Shown one piece after another: positions 36,748 through 45,209 of a stretch of DNA of 64,000 nt (the stretch's first letter is position 1; every line of letters begins with the position of its first letter). The stretch is from CALAMC01 sp964459465 (GTDB lineage: Bacteria; Zixibacteria; MSB-5A5; GN15; PGXB01). The notes under the pieces were generated by a model. That model did not search any database and was not told where the DNA came from. It saw nothing but the letters and a program-made list of their open reading frames with translations. The position numbers and the translations under genes are program-made. The stretch is taken from contig CAYWLR010000007.1 of assembly GCA_964459465.1 (NCBI GenBank), forward strand, positions 62,001-126,000. Direction: 5' to 3'.

Positions 36748-37316
36748 ATCTCACCTCCCTTCATGAAATATAATGGTTATTTCATTTCCGCCAAGCGGTT
36801 TTGCCCGCCGGCATTTCGCTCCATTCCCAAACAGCTTGGAGTGGCCACCCCATCAATACCTGTCCAAGTGGCCACTAATCTTCATCTTATCATAGGCATT
36901 CCCTCCAATTTGATTAAGGCCGAATTCTCCGATTGCATTTCATCCGTTAATCTAAATAGCATGACTGACAGATACTGTCAGGATAAACTCAACTTTTTTA
37001 ACACTTTTCAAAAATTTTTAGATTTTTCTTTTAAATCGTAACCGCGAATCGATGCTAAAAATTACGCCCTTTTTAATAACCACCTCCTTCCCGATTTTAG
37101 GCCGGATGGGGCGGCTGGACGATAACCGCCCCGACTCGGCGGGCGCCCGGACTAACCAAAAGGTACAGGCTGGGAACGTCTGCCTTTGTGATATCAAAAA
37201 CCTGTAATACAACAACTGCGCCAAAATTGAACAGGGGAAACCAACAAAATTATAAGACATTGCCAGACAACGAAATAAAATTATTTACTGACCGGTCGAA
37301 ATGCCGGTGGAGAGGG

Positions 37317-37388
37317 CCAAAACTCGTAGTTTACGAGTCTTTACGAATTTTTTCTCGTAGATTACGAATTCAGCTTTTGTGGTTTTGG
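37317..37388. repeat. direct-repeat / hairpin element
   Basis: Outer arms CCAAAA (37317-37322) and TTTTGG (37383-37388) enclose CTCGTAGTTTACGAG (37323-37337, itself a palindrome) and CTCGTAGATTACGAA (37354-37368), with a half copy TTTACGAA between. The period is 31 bases. Confidence 0.5.
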
Positions 37389-37391
37389 CGG

Positions 37392-37439
37392 GTCGAAAGC
37401 CCCAGCGAAGGTTGCGAGCGAGGCGAGCGAGTTTTCGAC
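37392..37439. repeat. palindrome-bounded GCGAGCGAG tandem repeat
   Basis: GTCGAAA (37392-37398) and TTTCGAC (37433-37439) bracket two adjacent copies of GCGAGCGAG (37414-37431). Looks like a REP-type intergenic repeat. Confidence 0.5.
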
Positions 37440-37677
37440 ATCTTTAATATCCGTAGTGTGCGGGGCGGCGATATAATTATCGCACCCAAAATGAAGCGCC
37501 CCGTGGCTCGAAGTTCTCGTTCAAAGAAGCAATACCACGGGGCGACTTACAGCGGGGATATATGTTAACTGCGGTCTAACGCGGAGGCGGTGGGCGGGCA
37601 CGGCCCGGAGAATCCTGCTAATTTATTAAAGCGTAATATCTTAAGATGACAGAATGGTGGTTGGGCATTAATAATAG

Positions 37678-37706
37678 TTGCCTAATTAGCAAAATTAGGC
37701 TATAAT
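37678..37706 (+). promoter_or_regulatory. promoter with operator-like palindrome in the spacer
   Basis: TTGCCT (37678-37683), 17-base spacer, TATAAT (37701-37706). A perfect inverted repeat GCCTAATT-AGCAA-AATTAGGC covers 37680-37700, filling the spacer and overlapping the -35 box: a position where a bound repressor would block polymerase. Confidence 0.7.
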
Positions 37707-37730
37707 AACTGTTTATAGTTAATTCATAAT

Positions 37731-39710
37731 ATGGGAACACAACTTGATATGAAGTCAAAAACGGGGAACATTATTCTGATTGCCATGGTGGCCGGGGCCG
37801 TGCTGGGTGCGCTCGGGGGTTATTTCGCCGGCGATATTCTCCTCAAAATCCAGTTTCTGGGGACAATCTTTCTCAATGCTCTGAAAATGGTGGTGATACC
37901 GCTGATTGTGGCCTCGATGATTGTCGGGGTGGCTTCTCTGGGTGATATTCGAAAACTCGGCAAAACGGCCGGGAAAACTTTGCTGTTTTATCTGGCGACG
38001 ACCAGCATTGCCGTCATCATCGGCCTGGTTCTGGTCAACATTCTGCGGCCGGGCGTCGGCGTGTCGGCATTCGGGCCGCATATTCCCGAAATAGTGCAGG
38101 CCAGCCGGGAAAAGACGCTTATCGACGTTGTCGTAAGTCTCATTCCTGATAACCTGTTTGCGGCCGCGTCCGGCGGACAGGTTCTGCCGCTGATCGTTTT
38201 TTCGCTGATATTCGGCGCCGTTCTGACAACGATCGGCATCAAAGGCCGTCCGGTATTGAGCTTTTTCGATGGCCTCAACCGCGCCATCATGAAACTTGTA
38301 ACCATAATACTGTATTTCGCTCCGATAGGCGTCCTGGCCCTGATCGGCGGCATAGTCGCCGAAAACCGCGGGTCTATCGAGCAATTGATCTCCGGTCTGG
38401 GGCTGTACACTCTGACGGTTATCATCGGCCTGGCTATACACGGCATTATCATATTGCCTCTGATCTTAAAAATGTTCACGGGCCGCAATCCGTTTACCTA
38501 TTTTGTCAACATGGGTCAGGCGCTGGCGACCGCTTTCACGACCGCCTCGTCATCGGCCACGTTGCCGATTACCATTGATGCCGTCGAGGAAAAAAATGAG
38601 GTCAATCCCAAAGCGGCCTCGTTTGTCCTGCCGCTGGGAGCCACCATCAACATGGATGGGACCGCCTTGTATGAAGCGGTGGCGGCCATGTTTATCGCGC
38701 AGATTTACGGGATAGATTTGTCGATCGGAGCGCAGGTGGTTATATTTTTGACGGCCACGCTGGCCTCGATTGGAGCCGCCGGGATACCCCATGCCGGGAC
38801 GGTGACCATGGTCTTCGTCCTGACGGCGGTCGGTTTGCCGCTGGAGGGCATCGGGCTTATCTGGGCCATCGACTGGTTTCTGGATCGGTGCCGAACAACC
38901 GTCAACGTCTGGGGCGATTCCATCGGTGCGGCGGTAATCGGCGAAACGGCTGAATTCAAAGATGAAACCCGACCGCGCGCAGTTGCCATACCCTCTCGTC
39001 CCGATACTCGTGAACAGGCCCGTCCCGAACGACCTTTCGTAAAATATGAACGAAAAGACCGTCAGTCATCAAGGCCGGCAACGGGTGACGGCCATAAACG
39101 TTATGAAGGCCGCGAGGACCGCCGGGGTCGCTCCGGGCGTGGTGACAGGCCCGATCGTTCGGACCGGCAGGACCGCTCCGACAGGTATTCCCGCCACGAG
39201 GGCGGGCGCCCGCGTAAATACCAGCCAAAACAAGATATGGTGCGCGACCAGAAACCGTCCGCGCCGCCCGATGACCGAAACGGCAAAGACACCAAAGAAA
39301 TAATGGGGCCGGACCTTAAAGTCAAAGTCAATCCCGAACCGGTTAAACCGTCCAAGACAACCATCGAACGCGAACTGGAGAAAGTCCGCCAGCAGCTCGA
39401 CAAAATGGACGGCCATGACGCCGGAGTGGTGGCCGAAAAACCGCCTCTCGAAAACAAGAAATCAGATGACTATTTCGACATAGACGTCTCGAAATTGAAT
39501 TTGCTGGGCGACGACCGCCCGAAGCCGCCCGAACCCCAACGGCCGTCTCAAGATATTGCCGACGAACCGGTTACAAGACCATCTAAAGCAGACGAGCTGG
39601 CCGTCAAGGCCGATGAGCCGGCCACAAGCCATGCCGGCGATGATGTCGAGCCGGAATCTTCGTCGGACAACATGTGGGGACGGGAAAAGAAGAAAAAGCT
39701 TCTTAAGTGA
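37731..39710 (+). CDS. dicarboxylate/amino acid:cation symporter (DAACS) with long charged tail
   Basis: 659 residues, against about 400-430 for the family. Residues 10-405 are a normal DAACS/SDF transporter: eight-helix fold, the serine-rich hairpin ASSSATLP (272-279), NMDGTALYE (307-315), GIPHAGTVTM and the helix-8 signature DRCRTTVNVWGDS. It should import glutamate, aspartate or C4-dicarboxylates with Na+ or H+. Residues 415-659 are a cytoplasmic, disordered-looking tail rich in R, G, D, S and P (DRRGRSGRGDRPDRSDRQDR), with a short coiled-coil-like stretch (TIERELEKVRQQLDKM) and a lysine-rich end (KKKKLLK). Such tails are known from RNA-binding proteins, not transporters. The frame is uninterrupted, with no sign of a frameshift. 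Start ATG 37731 (18 bases after the predicted transcription start, no SD) or ATG 37749. Confidence 0.85.
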   Translation: MGTQLDMKSKTGNIILIAMVAGAVLGALGGYFAGDILLKIQFLGTIFLNALKMVVIPLIVASMIVGVASLGDIRKLGKTAGKTLLFYLATTSIAVIIGLVLVNILRPGVGVSAFGPHIPEIVQASREKTLIDVVVSLIPDNLFAAASGGQVLPLIVFSLIFGAVLTTIGIKGRPVLSFFDGLNRAIMKLVTIILYFAPIGVLALIGGIVAENRGSIEQLISGLGLYTLTVIIGLAIHGIIILPLILKMFTGRNPFTYFVNMGQALATAFTTASSSATLPITIDAVEEKNEVNPKAASFVLPLGATINMDGTALYEAVAAMFIAQIYGIDLSIGAQVVIFLTATLASIGAAGIPHAGTVTMVFVLTAVGLPLEGIGLIWAIDWFLDRCRTTVNVWGDSIGAAVIGETAEFKDETRPRAVAIPSRPDTREQARPERPFVKYERKDRQSSRPATGDGHKRYEGREDRRGRSGRGDRPDRSDRQDRSDRYSRHEGGRPRKYQPKQDMVRDQKPSAPPDDRNGKDTKEIMGPDLKVKVNPEPVKPSKTTIERELEKVRQQLDKMDGHDAGVVAEKPPLENKKSDDYFDIDVSKLNLLGDDRPKPPEPQRPSQDIADEPVTRPSKADELAVKADEPATSHAGDDVEPESSSDNMWGREKKKKLLK

Positions 39711-39795
39711 TACTGCGGCTGACTGTGGAGCCGCCATTTGGGCCGAATTCAAAAACTTTCCGGATTCTTAAGCGTTTAATGATATTGGAAAATTA

Positions 39796-39824
39796 TTGAC
39801 CGGCCATAAAGGCCGTTGTATTAT
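39796..39824 (+). promoter_or_regulatory. promoter of htpX
   Basis: TTGACC (39796-39801), 17-base spacer, TATTAT (39819-39824), 22 bases before the ATG. The spacer holds the inverted repeat CGGCC-ATAAA-GGCCG (39801-39815). Confidence 0.7.
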
Positions 39825-39845
39825 GCTTAAGAAGAGGGAAGGAAA

Positions 39846-40688
39846 ATGAACTCGCTGAAAGTTGCATTTTTATTACTGCTGATGACCCTGCTGTTTATCG
39901 GGGTCGGGTATATGCTTGGCGGCCAGAGGGGCATGGTGCTGGCCTTTGGCCTGGCAGTGATTATGAATTTCGTGTCATATTGGTTTTCCGATAAAATCGT
40001 GTTGAAAATGTATCGTGGCCAGGAAGTCACGGCCTCGTCGAACAACCGCCTGTATCGAATTGTCAGCATGGCCTCGCAGAAGGCCGGACTGCCGATGCCG
40101 AAAGTGTACACCATACCGACGCGCGCGCCCAATGCCTTCGCCACCGGCCGCAATGCCCATCACGCCGCCGTGGCCGCAACCGAGGGGCTCATGGAAATCC
40201 TCAACGATTCCGAGTTGGAAGGCGTCATCGGGCATGAGCTGGCTCATATAAAACACAAGGACATGCTGATCGGGACGATTGCCGCGACCATGGCCGGAGC
40301 GATCGGGATTCTGGCCTCGATGGCTCGCTGGGCCATGATTTTCGGCGGCGGTTCGCGCGACAACGACCGCAATCCGCTGGGCCTTCTGGTGGCCATGATT
40401 GTCGCGCCGCTGGCGGCCATGTTGATTCAAATGGCCGTGTCGCGCTCCCGTGAGTACAAAGCCGACGCCGAGGGCGGTCGCATCACCGGGCAGTATCTCG
40501 GATTGGCCAAAGCGCTGGAGAAACTTCATACCAGCAAAGTTCGCCTGAACCTTGACCAGAGGCCGGCTACGGCGCATCTGTTTATTGCCAATCCGTTGTC
40601 GGGTAAAGGACTGGCCTCGCTCTTTTCGACGCACCCGCCGGTGCAGGAGCGCATTGCGCGTCTGCAAAAACTGGCGATGGGGCTGTAA
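39846..40688 (+). CDS. htpX: protease HtpX (M48 zinc metallopeptidase)
   Basis: 280 residues, normal length. Two N-terminal membrane helices, the HExxH zinc site His130-Glu131-xx-His134 (VIGHELAHIKHKDML), two more hydrophobic segments, and the third ligand Glu203 in SRSREYKADAEG. ANAFATGR, the family's substrate-strand motif, is present near residue 95. HtpX degrades damaged membrane proteins from the cytoplasmic side and is usually stress-induced. SD GGAAGG precedes ATG 39846. The next gene starts 21 bases downstream on the same strand. Confidence 0.95.
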   Translation: MNSLKVAFLLLLMTLLFIGVGYMLGGQRGMVLAFGLAVIMNFVSYWFSDKIVLKMYRGQEVTASSNNRLYRIVSMASQKAGLPMPKVYTIPTRAPNAFATGRNAHHAAVAATEGLMEILNDSELEGVIGHELAHIKHKDMLIGTIAATMAGAIGILASMARWAMIFGGGSRDNDRNPLGLLVAMIVAPLAAMLIQMAVSRSREYKADAEGGRITGQYLGLAKALEKLHTSKVRLNLDQRPATAHLFIANPLSGKGLASLFSTHPPVQERIARLQKLAMGL

Positions 40689-40709
40689 GGAACGGTTTGT
40701 ATAAAACCG

Positions 40710-42026
40710 ATGCATAACCACTTTATCGAAATCCTTGCGATTTTTTTATTGATACTGGCTAACGGCTTTTTTTCGTTGTCGGAATTTTCCATTATCGCCA
40801 GCCGCCGTTCCAAACTCAAACGAATGGCCAAAGAGGGCTTTCGCGGTTCGGCCAAGGCCGTCAAAATACACACTAATCCGGAGAAATTCCTGGCCGCAGT
40901 TCAGGTCGGCATAACTTTCGTCGGCACGTTTGCCAGTGTCTTCAGCGGCATGACCATCGTCAATTTACTGCTTCCGGTATTCGGGACTATTCCGGTTGAC
41001 TTCATTGCCAAGTCGGCTCGTCCGCTGGCACTATTTACCGTCGTTTTCGGTATATCGTTTCTGTCGGTGGTGCTGGGCGAACTGGTGCCGAAATATATCG
41101 CCTTGTCCACACCGGAGAAAATCGCTTCGGCCGTGGCCGGTCCCATGACCGCTTTCACGGCACTGGGGTCGGTCATCGTCCGCCTGCTTTCGGCGACGGC
41201 GAAAAAAATCGCTCACCTCTTCGGATTCAAACAGATTTCCCAGCGCAGTACCATAAACGAAGATGATATCAATATGATAATTGCCGAGGGGCGTGAAACG
41301 GGAATATTCGACGCCACCGAACAACAGTTGATTCACTCGGTTTTTGACTTCACCGACGTCACCGCCCGCATGGCCATGACCCCGCGCACCGATATTGTCG
41401 GTATCGAATTGGGGGATAAGCAGGATAAAATATTAAAGATCATGGCCGACAGCGGCTTTTCGCGCTACCCGGTTTACCGCGAAACACTCGACCATATCGA
41501 AGGCATCTTATATACCAAAGATGTCATCTCGGCTCTGTATCGGGGCGAAAAAATAAATATTAACGACGTCATCCGAAAACCCCTGTTCGTCCCCGACTCT
41601 ATGATGCTGACCAGCCTGCTGCAGACTTTTCAGCAAAAACGAGTGCACGCCGCCATCGTTCTCGATGAATTCGGCGGCACGGCCGGGATGATTACCCTTG
41701 AAGATTTGCTGGAGGAAATCGTCGGAGAAATCCACGATGAGCATGACCATGAAGTCCGGGAATTCGTACGGGAAACGCACGATGTCGCCTACGCCGCCGG
41801 GACCTTCCGGGTCGATGAGTTAAACGACGATTTCGGGACGGTTCTGGATGAGGACGGCCCCGACACTCTGGGCGGCCTGGTCTTCGAAGAACTGGGGCAC
41901 CTTCCCCACAAGGGAGAATCCGTCACCATCGGCGACGTCCGGTTCAAAGTGCTGGAGATCCGGGGCAACCGGATTATCCGACTCAAGATTGAAAAAATCC
42001 CGCAGGAAAAGTCAGGCGAATCGTGA
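40710..42026 (+). CDS. CNNM/CorC (HlyC) family transporter-like protein
   Basis: 438 residues. Residues 1-190 are a DUF21/CNNM membrane domain (LILANGFFSLSEFSIIASRRSKL... and VVLGELVPKYIALSTPEKIA); 210-330 a CBS pair (AMTPRTDIVGIEL; FSRYPVYRETLDHIEGILYT; VLDEFGGTAGMITLEDLLEE); 345-430 a CorC_HlyC domain (RVDELNDDFG). Relatives export Mg2+ or Co2+ and the old label hemolysin is misleading. It lies between htpX and rlmD, probably in the same transcript; the stop overlaps the rlmD start. Confidence 0.9.
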   Translation: MHNHFIEILAIFLLILANGFFSLSEFSIIASRRSKLKRMAKEGFRGSAKAVKIHTNPEKFLAAVQVGITFVGTFASVFSGMTIVNLLLPVFGTIPVDFIAKSARPLALFTVVFGISFLSVVLGELVPKYIALSTPEKIASAVAGPMTAFTALGSVIVRLLSATAKKIAHLFGFKQISQRSTINEDDINMIIAEGRETGIFDATEQQLIHSVFDFTDVTARMAMTPRTDIVGIELGDKQDKILKIMADSGFSRYPVYRETLDHIEGILYTKDVISALYRGEKININDVIRKPLFVPDSMMLTSLLQTFQQKRVHAAIVLDEFGGTAGMITLEDLLEEIVGEIHDEHDHEVREFVRETHDVAYAAGTFRVDELNDDFGTVLDEDGPDTLGGLVFEELGHLPHKGESVTIGDVRFKVLEIRGNRIIRLKIEKIPQEKSGES

Positions 42027-43408
42027 GTGTCAATTCGTCATCGGACAAGCATCCGGGCGTTGTCCATGAGGTGGAATTAACCGATCTGGCTTTCGATGGC
42101 AAAGCCGTGGGCAAAATCGACGGCAAAGTCATATTTCTGGACCGCGGGCTTCCCGGCGAACGAGTCGCGGTCCGGATCGTTAAAAACCGCCGAAAGTACA
42201 TTATCGGCCGGGTGGACAAAATTATCGAAGCCTCGCCCGAACGGGTCGAGCCACCCTGTGCACATTTCAATATTTGCGGCGGGTGCACCTGGCAGGATTT
42301 GAATTACGAAAAACAATTGCATTACAAGGAAAAGCAGGTCAAAGACTGCCTGGAACACATCGGTCATTTCAGAGATATCCCACTCGATAAAATAACCGCC
42401 GCACCGGACATCTTTCATTACCGCAATAAAATGGAATTCTCCTTCAATACCACGGACGGTGATTCCAAATTTCACCTGGGTTTGCACGAACGGGGTCATT
42501 TCGACCGCATCTTCGACGTGGACCGCTGCTTTCTTCAGGACGAACGCGCCAATGAAATACTGCTCTGGTTCCGCGACTTTGTCGCCCGGCATGACATCCC
42601 CATTTACGACGTCCGCCAGCACTTTGGCTACATGCGTTTTCTGATTATCCGGCGGTCGTTTGCATCGGGAAAGTTCATGCTCAATATCGTGACGTCCGAG
42701 GGTGAGCTGCCACACCGGGAAGCACTTATCGAGGAAGCCCGCCGTCGTTTCGACAACGTCGCCACCATCGTGCATAACGTTAATACCGGCCAATCCAACA
42801 TCGCCAAAGGAGAGTCCGAGGAAATATTGTATGGCGACGGCTACATCACCGAAGAAGTGCTGGGCCTTAAATTCCGGCTTTATGCCAATTCTTTTTTCCA
42901 GACCAATCCCCGCCAGGCCGAAACGTTGTACCGCCTGGCTCTTGATCTGGCCGAGTTGAACGGGCCGGAACGGGTCATGGATTTATACTGCGGCACGGGT
43001 ACGATCGGCATCTGCGCTTCGCGCCGGGCCGCCTTCGTGACCGGAGTCGAACTGGAAAGTTCGGCTATTGCCGCCGCCGAGCAAAACGCCGCCCTCAACG
43101 GCATCGACAATATCCGCTTTCTGTCGGGCTCGGTGCAGGAGTTGATGCGCGATCATCCGGAGGCCTTTGCCGACCACCGGGTGGCCATCGTCGATCCCCC
43201 GCGCGCCGGGATGCATCCCAAAGCGCTCAAACATCTTATAAATTTCCATCCGCCGCGGTTGATATTCATTTCCTGCAATCCGGCCACCTTCGCGCGGGAT
43301 GCCCGCGCTCTGGTCGACGCCGGATATTCGCTGGATAAAATCATCCCGGTTGACATGTTCCCGCACACCATGCATATTGAGCTGGTGGCGCGGTTTAACA
43401 GCCCTTGA
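42023..43408 (+). CDS. rlmD: 23S rRNA (uracil-5-)-methyltransferase RlmD
   Basis: 461 residues from GTG 42023, whose bases overlap the preceding stop (GTGA). TRAM-like N-terminus (GKAVGKIDGKVIFLD...GLPGE), [4Fe-4S]-binding cysteines Cys79, Cys85, Cys88 and Cys169, SAM motif DLYCGTGTIGI, VDPPRAGMHPKAL and the catalytic Cys418 in SCNPATFARD. The iron-sulfur cysteines favour RlmD over TrmA, though the RumA/RlmC subgroup cannot be strictly excluded. It forms m5U in 23S rRNA. It is translationally coupled to the CNNM gene and followed 17 bases later by the DUF885 gene. Confidence 0.9.
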   Translation: MSVNSSSDKHPGVVHEVELTDLAFDGKAVGKIDGKVIFLDRGLPGERVAVRIVKNRRKYIIGRVDKIIEASPERVEPPCAHFNICGGCTWQDLNYEKQLHYKEKQVKDCLEHIGHFRDIPLDKITAAPDIFHYRNKMEFSFNTTDGDSKFHLGLHERGHFDRIFDVDRCFLQDERANEILLWFRDFVARHDIPIYDVRQHFGYMRFLIIRRSFASGKFMLNIVTSEGELPHREALIEEARRRFDNVATIVHNVNTGQSNIAKGESEEILYGDGYITEEVLGLKFRLYANSFFQTNPRQAETLYRLALDLAELNGPERVMDLYCGTGTIGICASRRAAFVTGVELESSAIAAAEQNAALNGIDNIRFLSGSVQELMRDHPEAFADHRVAIVDPPRAGMHPKALKHLINFHPPRLIFISCNPATFARDARALVDAGYSLDKIIPVDMFPHTMHIELVARFNSP

Positions 43409-43425
43409 ACGATTCAGGAGGAAAC

Positions 43426-45120
43426 ATGAAAAATATCGTGATATTCGCATTTATATTATCACTGGCCGCAACGGCCTTGAGCCAGAGCAAAGTGGAGCGC
43501 GATTTAATTTCGTTATCCGAAGATGTCCTCAAAGACCTTCAGAAATTCTATCCGGTCGGAGCTTCGGGAAAGGGTATTCACGATTACGATTATCTTCTGC
43601 CCGATTTTTCACCCGCGGCCGTAAAGGGCGAAATCGCCGATTTGAAAAAATTCGAGCAAAGGCTGGCTAAATTTCGCGACAAAAGTTTATCTGCCCGACA
43701 GCGAACGGATCTCAAACTCCTGAAAAGTGAGGTCGATATCGCCCTGCACGACCTGCACAAACTTAAATGGCACGAAATAAATCCGTATCTCTATGTCCAG
43801 ACCGCTCTGCAGGGCATATATACTATCGTTATGTCGCATCATGCCCCCTTGAATGAACGAGCCCAAAATATCAACGCCCGATTGAAAGTCATGCCCGATC
43901 TGTTCAGTCAGGCCAAACGCAATCTCAACAAACCGGCGCCGATTTATACCGACCTGGCAATCGAAACGATACCGCAGGTTATCACTTTTTTCGAATCGGT
44001 GCGCGATCAAATCAGCCGGGAGTTGCCGCCCCTGACGGGTGAAGTCACGACCAATACCGGCAAGGCGATTAATGCCCTGAAGGATTTTGAGTCTTATTTA
44101 GGGACCATCGAACGCGGCGCGCCTTCGGCCTTCGCCATGGGCAAGGAGGATTTCGACTACCGACTCAAAAATCAGTACTTCATGGATATTGATTCCGATT
44201 CGCTTGTGAAAGTCGGAGAGACCATGCTGGCCTGGGCCGACTCGACGTATGATGCCTGGCTGACCCGTCTGGAGAATAATGTCTCTTCGGCCGATTCCGT
44301 GTTCATTTTGAAATGTGTTCAGAAGCAGGATATGCTCGATTATTATGCCTGGGAAGTGCGGCAGACCAAGGCCTTTCTGATTCAAAACGATTTACTGACC
44401 GTCCCCGATGACATCGGGCCGGTCGAAGTCATAGAAACGCCGCCTTTTTTGCGAAATGTCATATCATCCATCGCCTATAATCCGCCGGGAACGTTCAACT
44501 CCGTGCAGACCGGATATTTTTATGTTCGCCCGATACCGGACACTCTTGACGACGGCCAGCGGGAAGCATACTATCGCTATATCCAGCGCCGCGGTTTCAA
44601 GGGCTCGGTCGTGCACGAAGCCTATCCGGGACACCACTATCAATTTCAAATGTCCGCCCGGTTGGAAAGTAGCCTCCGCAAGTGGGTGGAGAACGCGAGC
44701 TTTTACGAGGGCTGGGCGCTGTACTGCGAACAGATGATGTACGATGAAGGCTTTTACGGCGGCGACGAGCGCAGTTATTTGCGGGTGTTGAACGGTATCA
44801 AATTCCGTGCGGCCCGCATCATTGCCGACGTCAAACTCCACGCCCGCAAAGAACCGGTCGAAAGCGTGCTGGTCTGGATGGCGGCCCTGTTCAACGAGGA
44901 TACGGCCACGACACGAAAGGAAATAAATTGGTACTGCCTGCAACCGACGGTCCCCATGAGCTACCTGACCGGCAAGATGGAAATCATGGCGTTGCGCGAG
45001 GCCGTCATGCAAAAGGAAGGTGATAGCTTCAATTTGCGTTCATTTCACGACCGCCTGATGGTCGAGGGAGCGATCCCGCCGAGATTGTTCTGGGAAATAT
45101 GGGGATTGCCCCGTAAGTGA
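43426..45120 (+). CDS. DUF885 family exported metallopeptidase-like protein
   Basis: 564 residues from ATG 43426, with AGGAGGA five bases upstream; this start gives a clean signal peptide (MKNIVIFAFILSLAATALS). The DUF885 landmarks are present: His397-Glu398-AYPG-His403 (VHEAYPGHHYQ), the family's HExxxGH zinc-binding motif, and NASFYEGWALYCEQMM around residue 425, which carries the likely third ligand. Usual family size. Probably a periplasmic peptidase, mostly helical; substrates unknown. Last gene of the htpX-CNNM-rlmD-DUF885 run, ending at a strong bidirectional terminator. Confidence 0.88.
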   Translation: MKNIVIFAFILSLAATALSQSKVERDLISLSEDVLKDLQKFYPVGASGKGIHDYDYLLPDFSPAAVKGEIADLKKFEQRLAKFRDKSLSARQRTDLKLLKSEVDIALHDLHKLKWHEINPYLYVQTALQGIYTIVMSHHAPLNERAQNINARLKVMPDLFSQAKRNLNKPAPIYTDLAIETIPQVITFFESVRDQISRELPPLTGEVTTNTGKAINALKDFESYLGTIERGAPSAFAMGKEDFDYRLKNQYFMDIDSDSLVKVGETMLAWADSTYDAWLTRLENNVSSADSVFILKCVQKQDMLDYYAWEVRQTKAFLIQNDLLTVPDDIGPVEVIETPPFLRNVISSIAYNPPGTFNSVQTGYFYVRPIPDTLDDGQREAYYRYIQRRGFKGSVVHEAYPGHHYQFQMSARLESSLRKWVENASFYEGWALYCEQMMYDEGFYGGDERSYLRVLNGIKFRAARIIADVKLHARKEPVESVLVWMAALFNEDTATTRKEINWYCLQPTVPMSYLTGKMEIMALREAVMQKEGDSFNLRSFHDRLMVEGAIPPRLFWEIWGLPRK

Positions 45121-45151
45121 TGTTAGCGGCGGATATATTACCGAAAATTCA

Positions 45152-45190
45152 AAAGGCGGGATTGAGGACCAATCCCGCCTTTCTGTTTTA
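45152..45190. terminator. bidirectional terminator between convergent genes
   Basis: Perfect 12-bp stem AAAGGCGGGATT (45152-45163) and AATCCCGCCTTT (45171-45182), seven-base loop, then TT-CTGTTTT. Convergent stops at 45120 (plus) and 45210 (minus) make it usable from both sides. Confidence 0.88.
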
Positions 45191-45209
45191 TGATCTTATT
45201 TTGATTAGA

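Larger units (their letters stand above)
36748..37730. other. 983-base non-coding region with palindromes and repeats
   Basis: No convincing gene on either strand; short open frames at 37018-37260 (minus) and 37188-37568 (plus) lack SD and family resemblance. The region holds a 17-base palindrome (CTGACAG-ATA-CTGTCAG, 36965-36981), a structured direct-repeat element (37317-37388), a palindrome-bounded repeat (37392-37439) and, at its right end, the promoter for the symporter gene. The minus strand carries AAGGAGGTGG at 37082-37091 without a start codon behind it. Confidence 0.6.

Noticed and set aside
37018..37260. 80-residue minus-strand frame, with AAGGAGGTGG nearby
   Set aside because: The SD-like sequence is inside the frame, not before a start codon, and the translation shows no domain.
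37188..37568. 126-residue plus-strand frame through the repeats
   Set aside because: Runs through palindromes and tandem repeats; no SD, odd composition.
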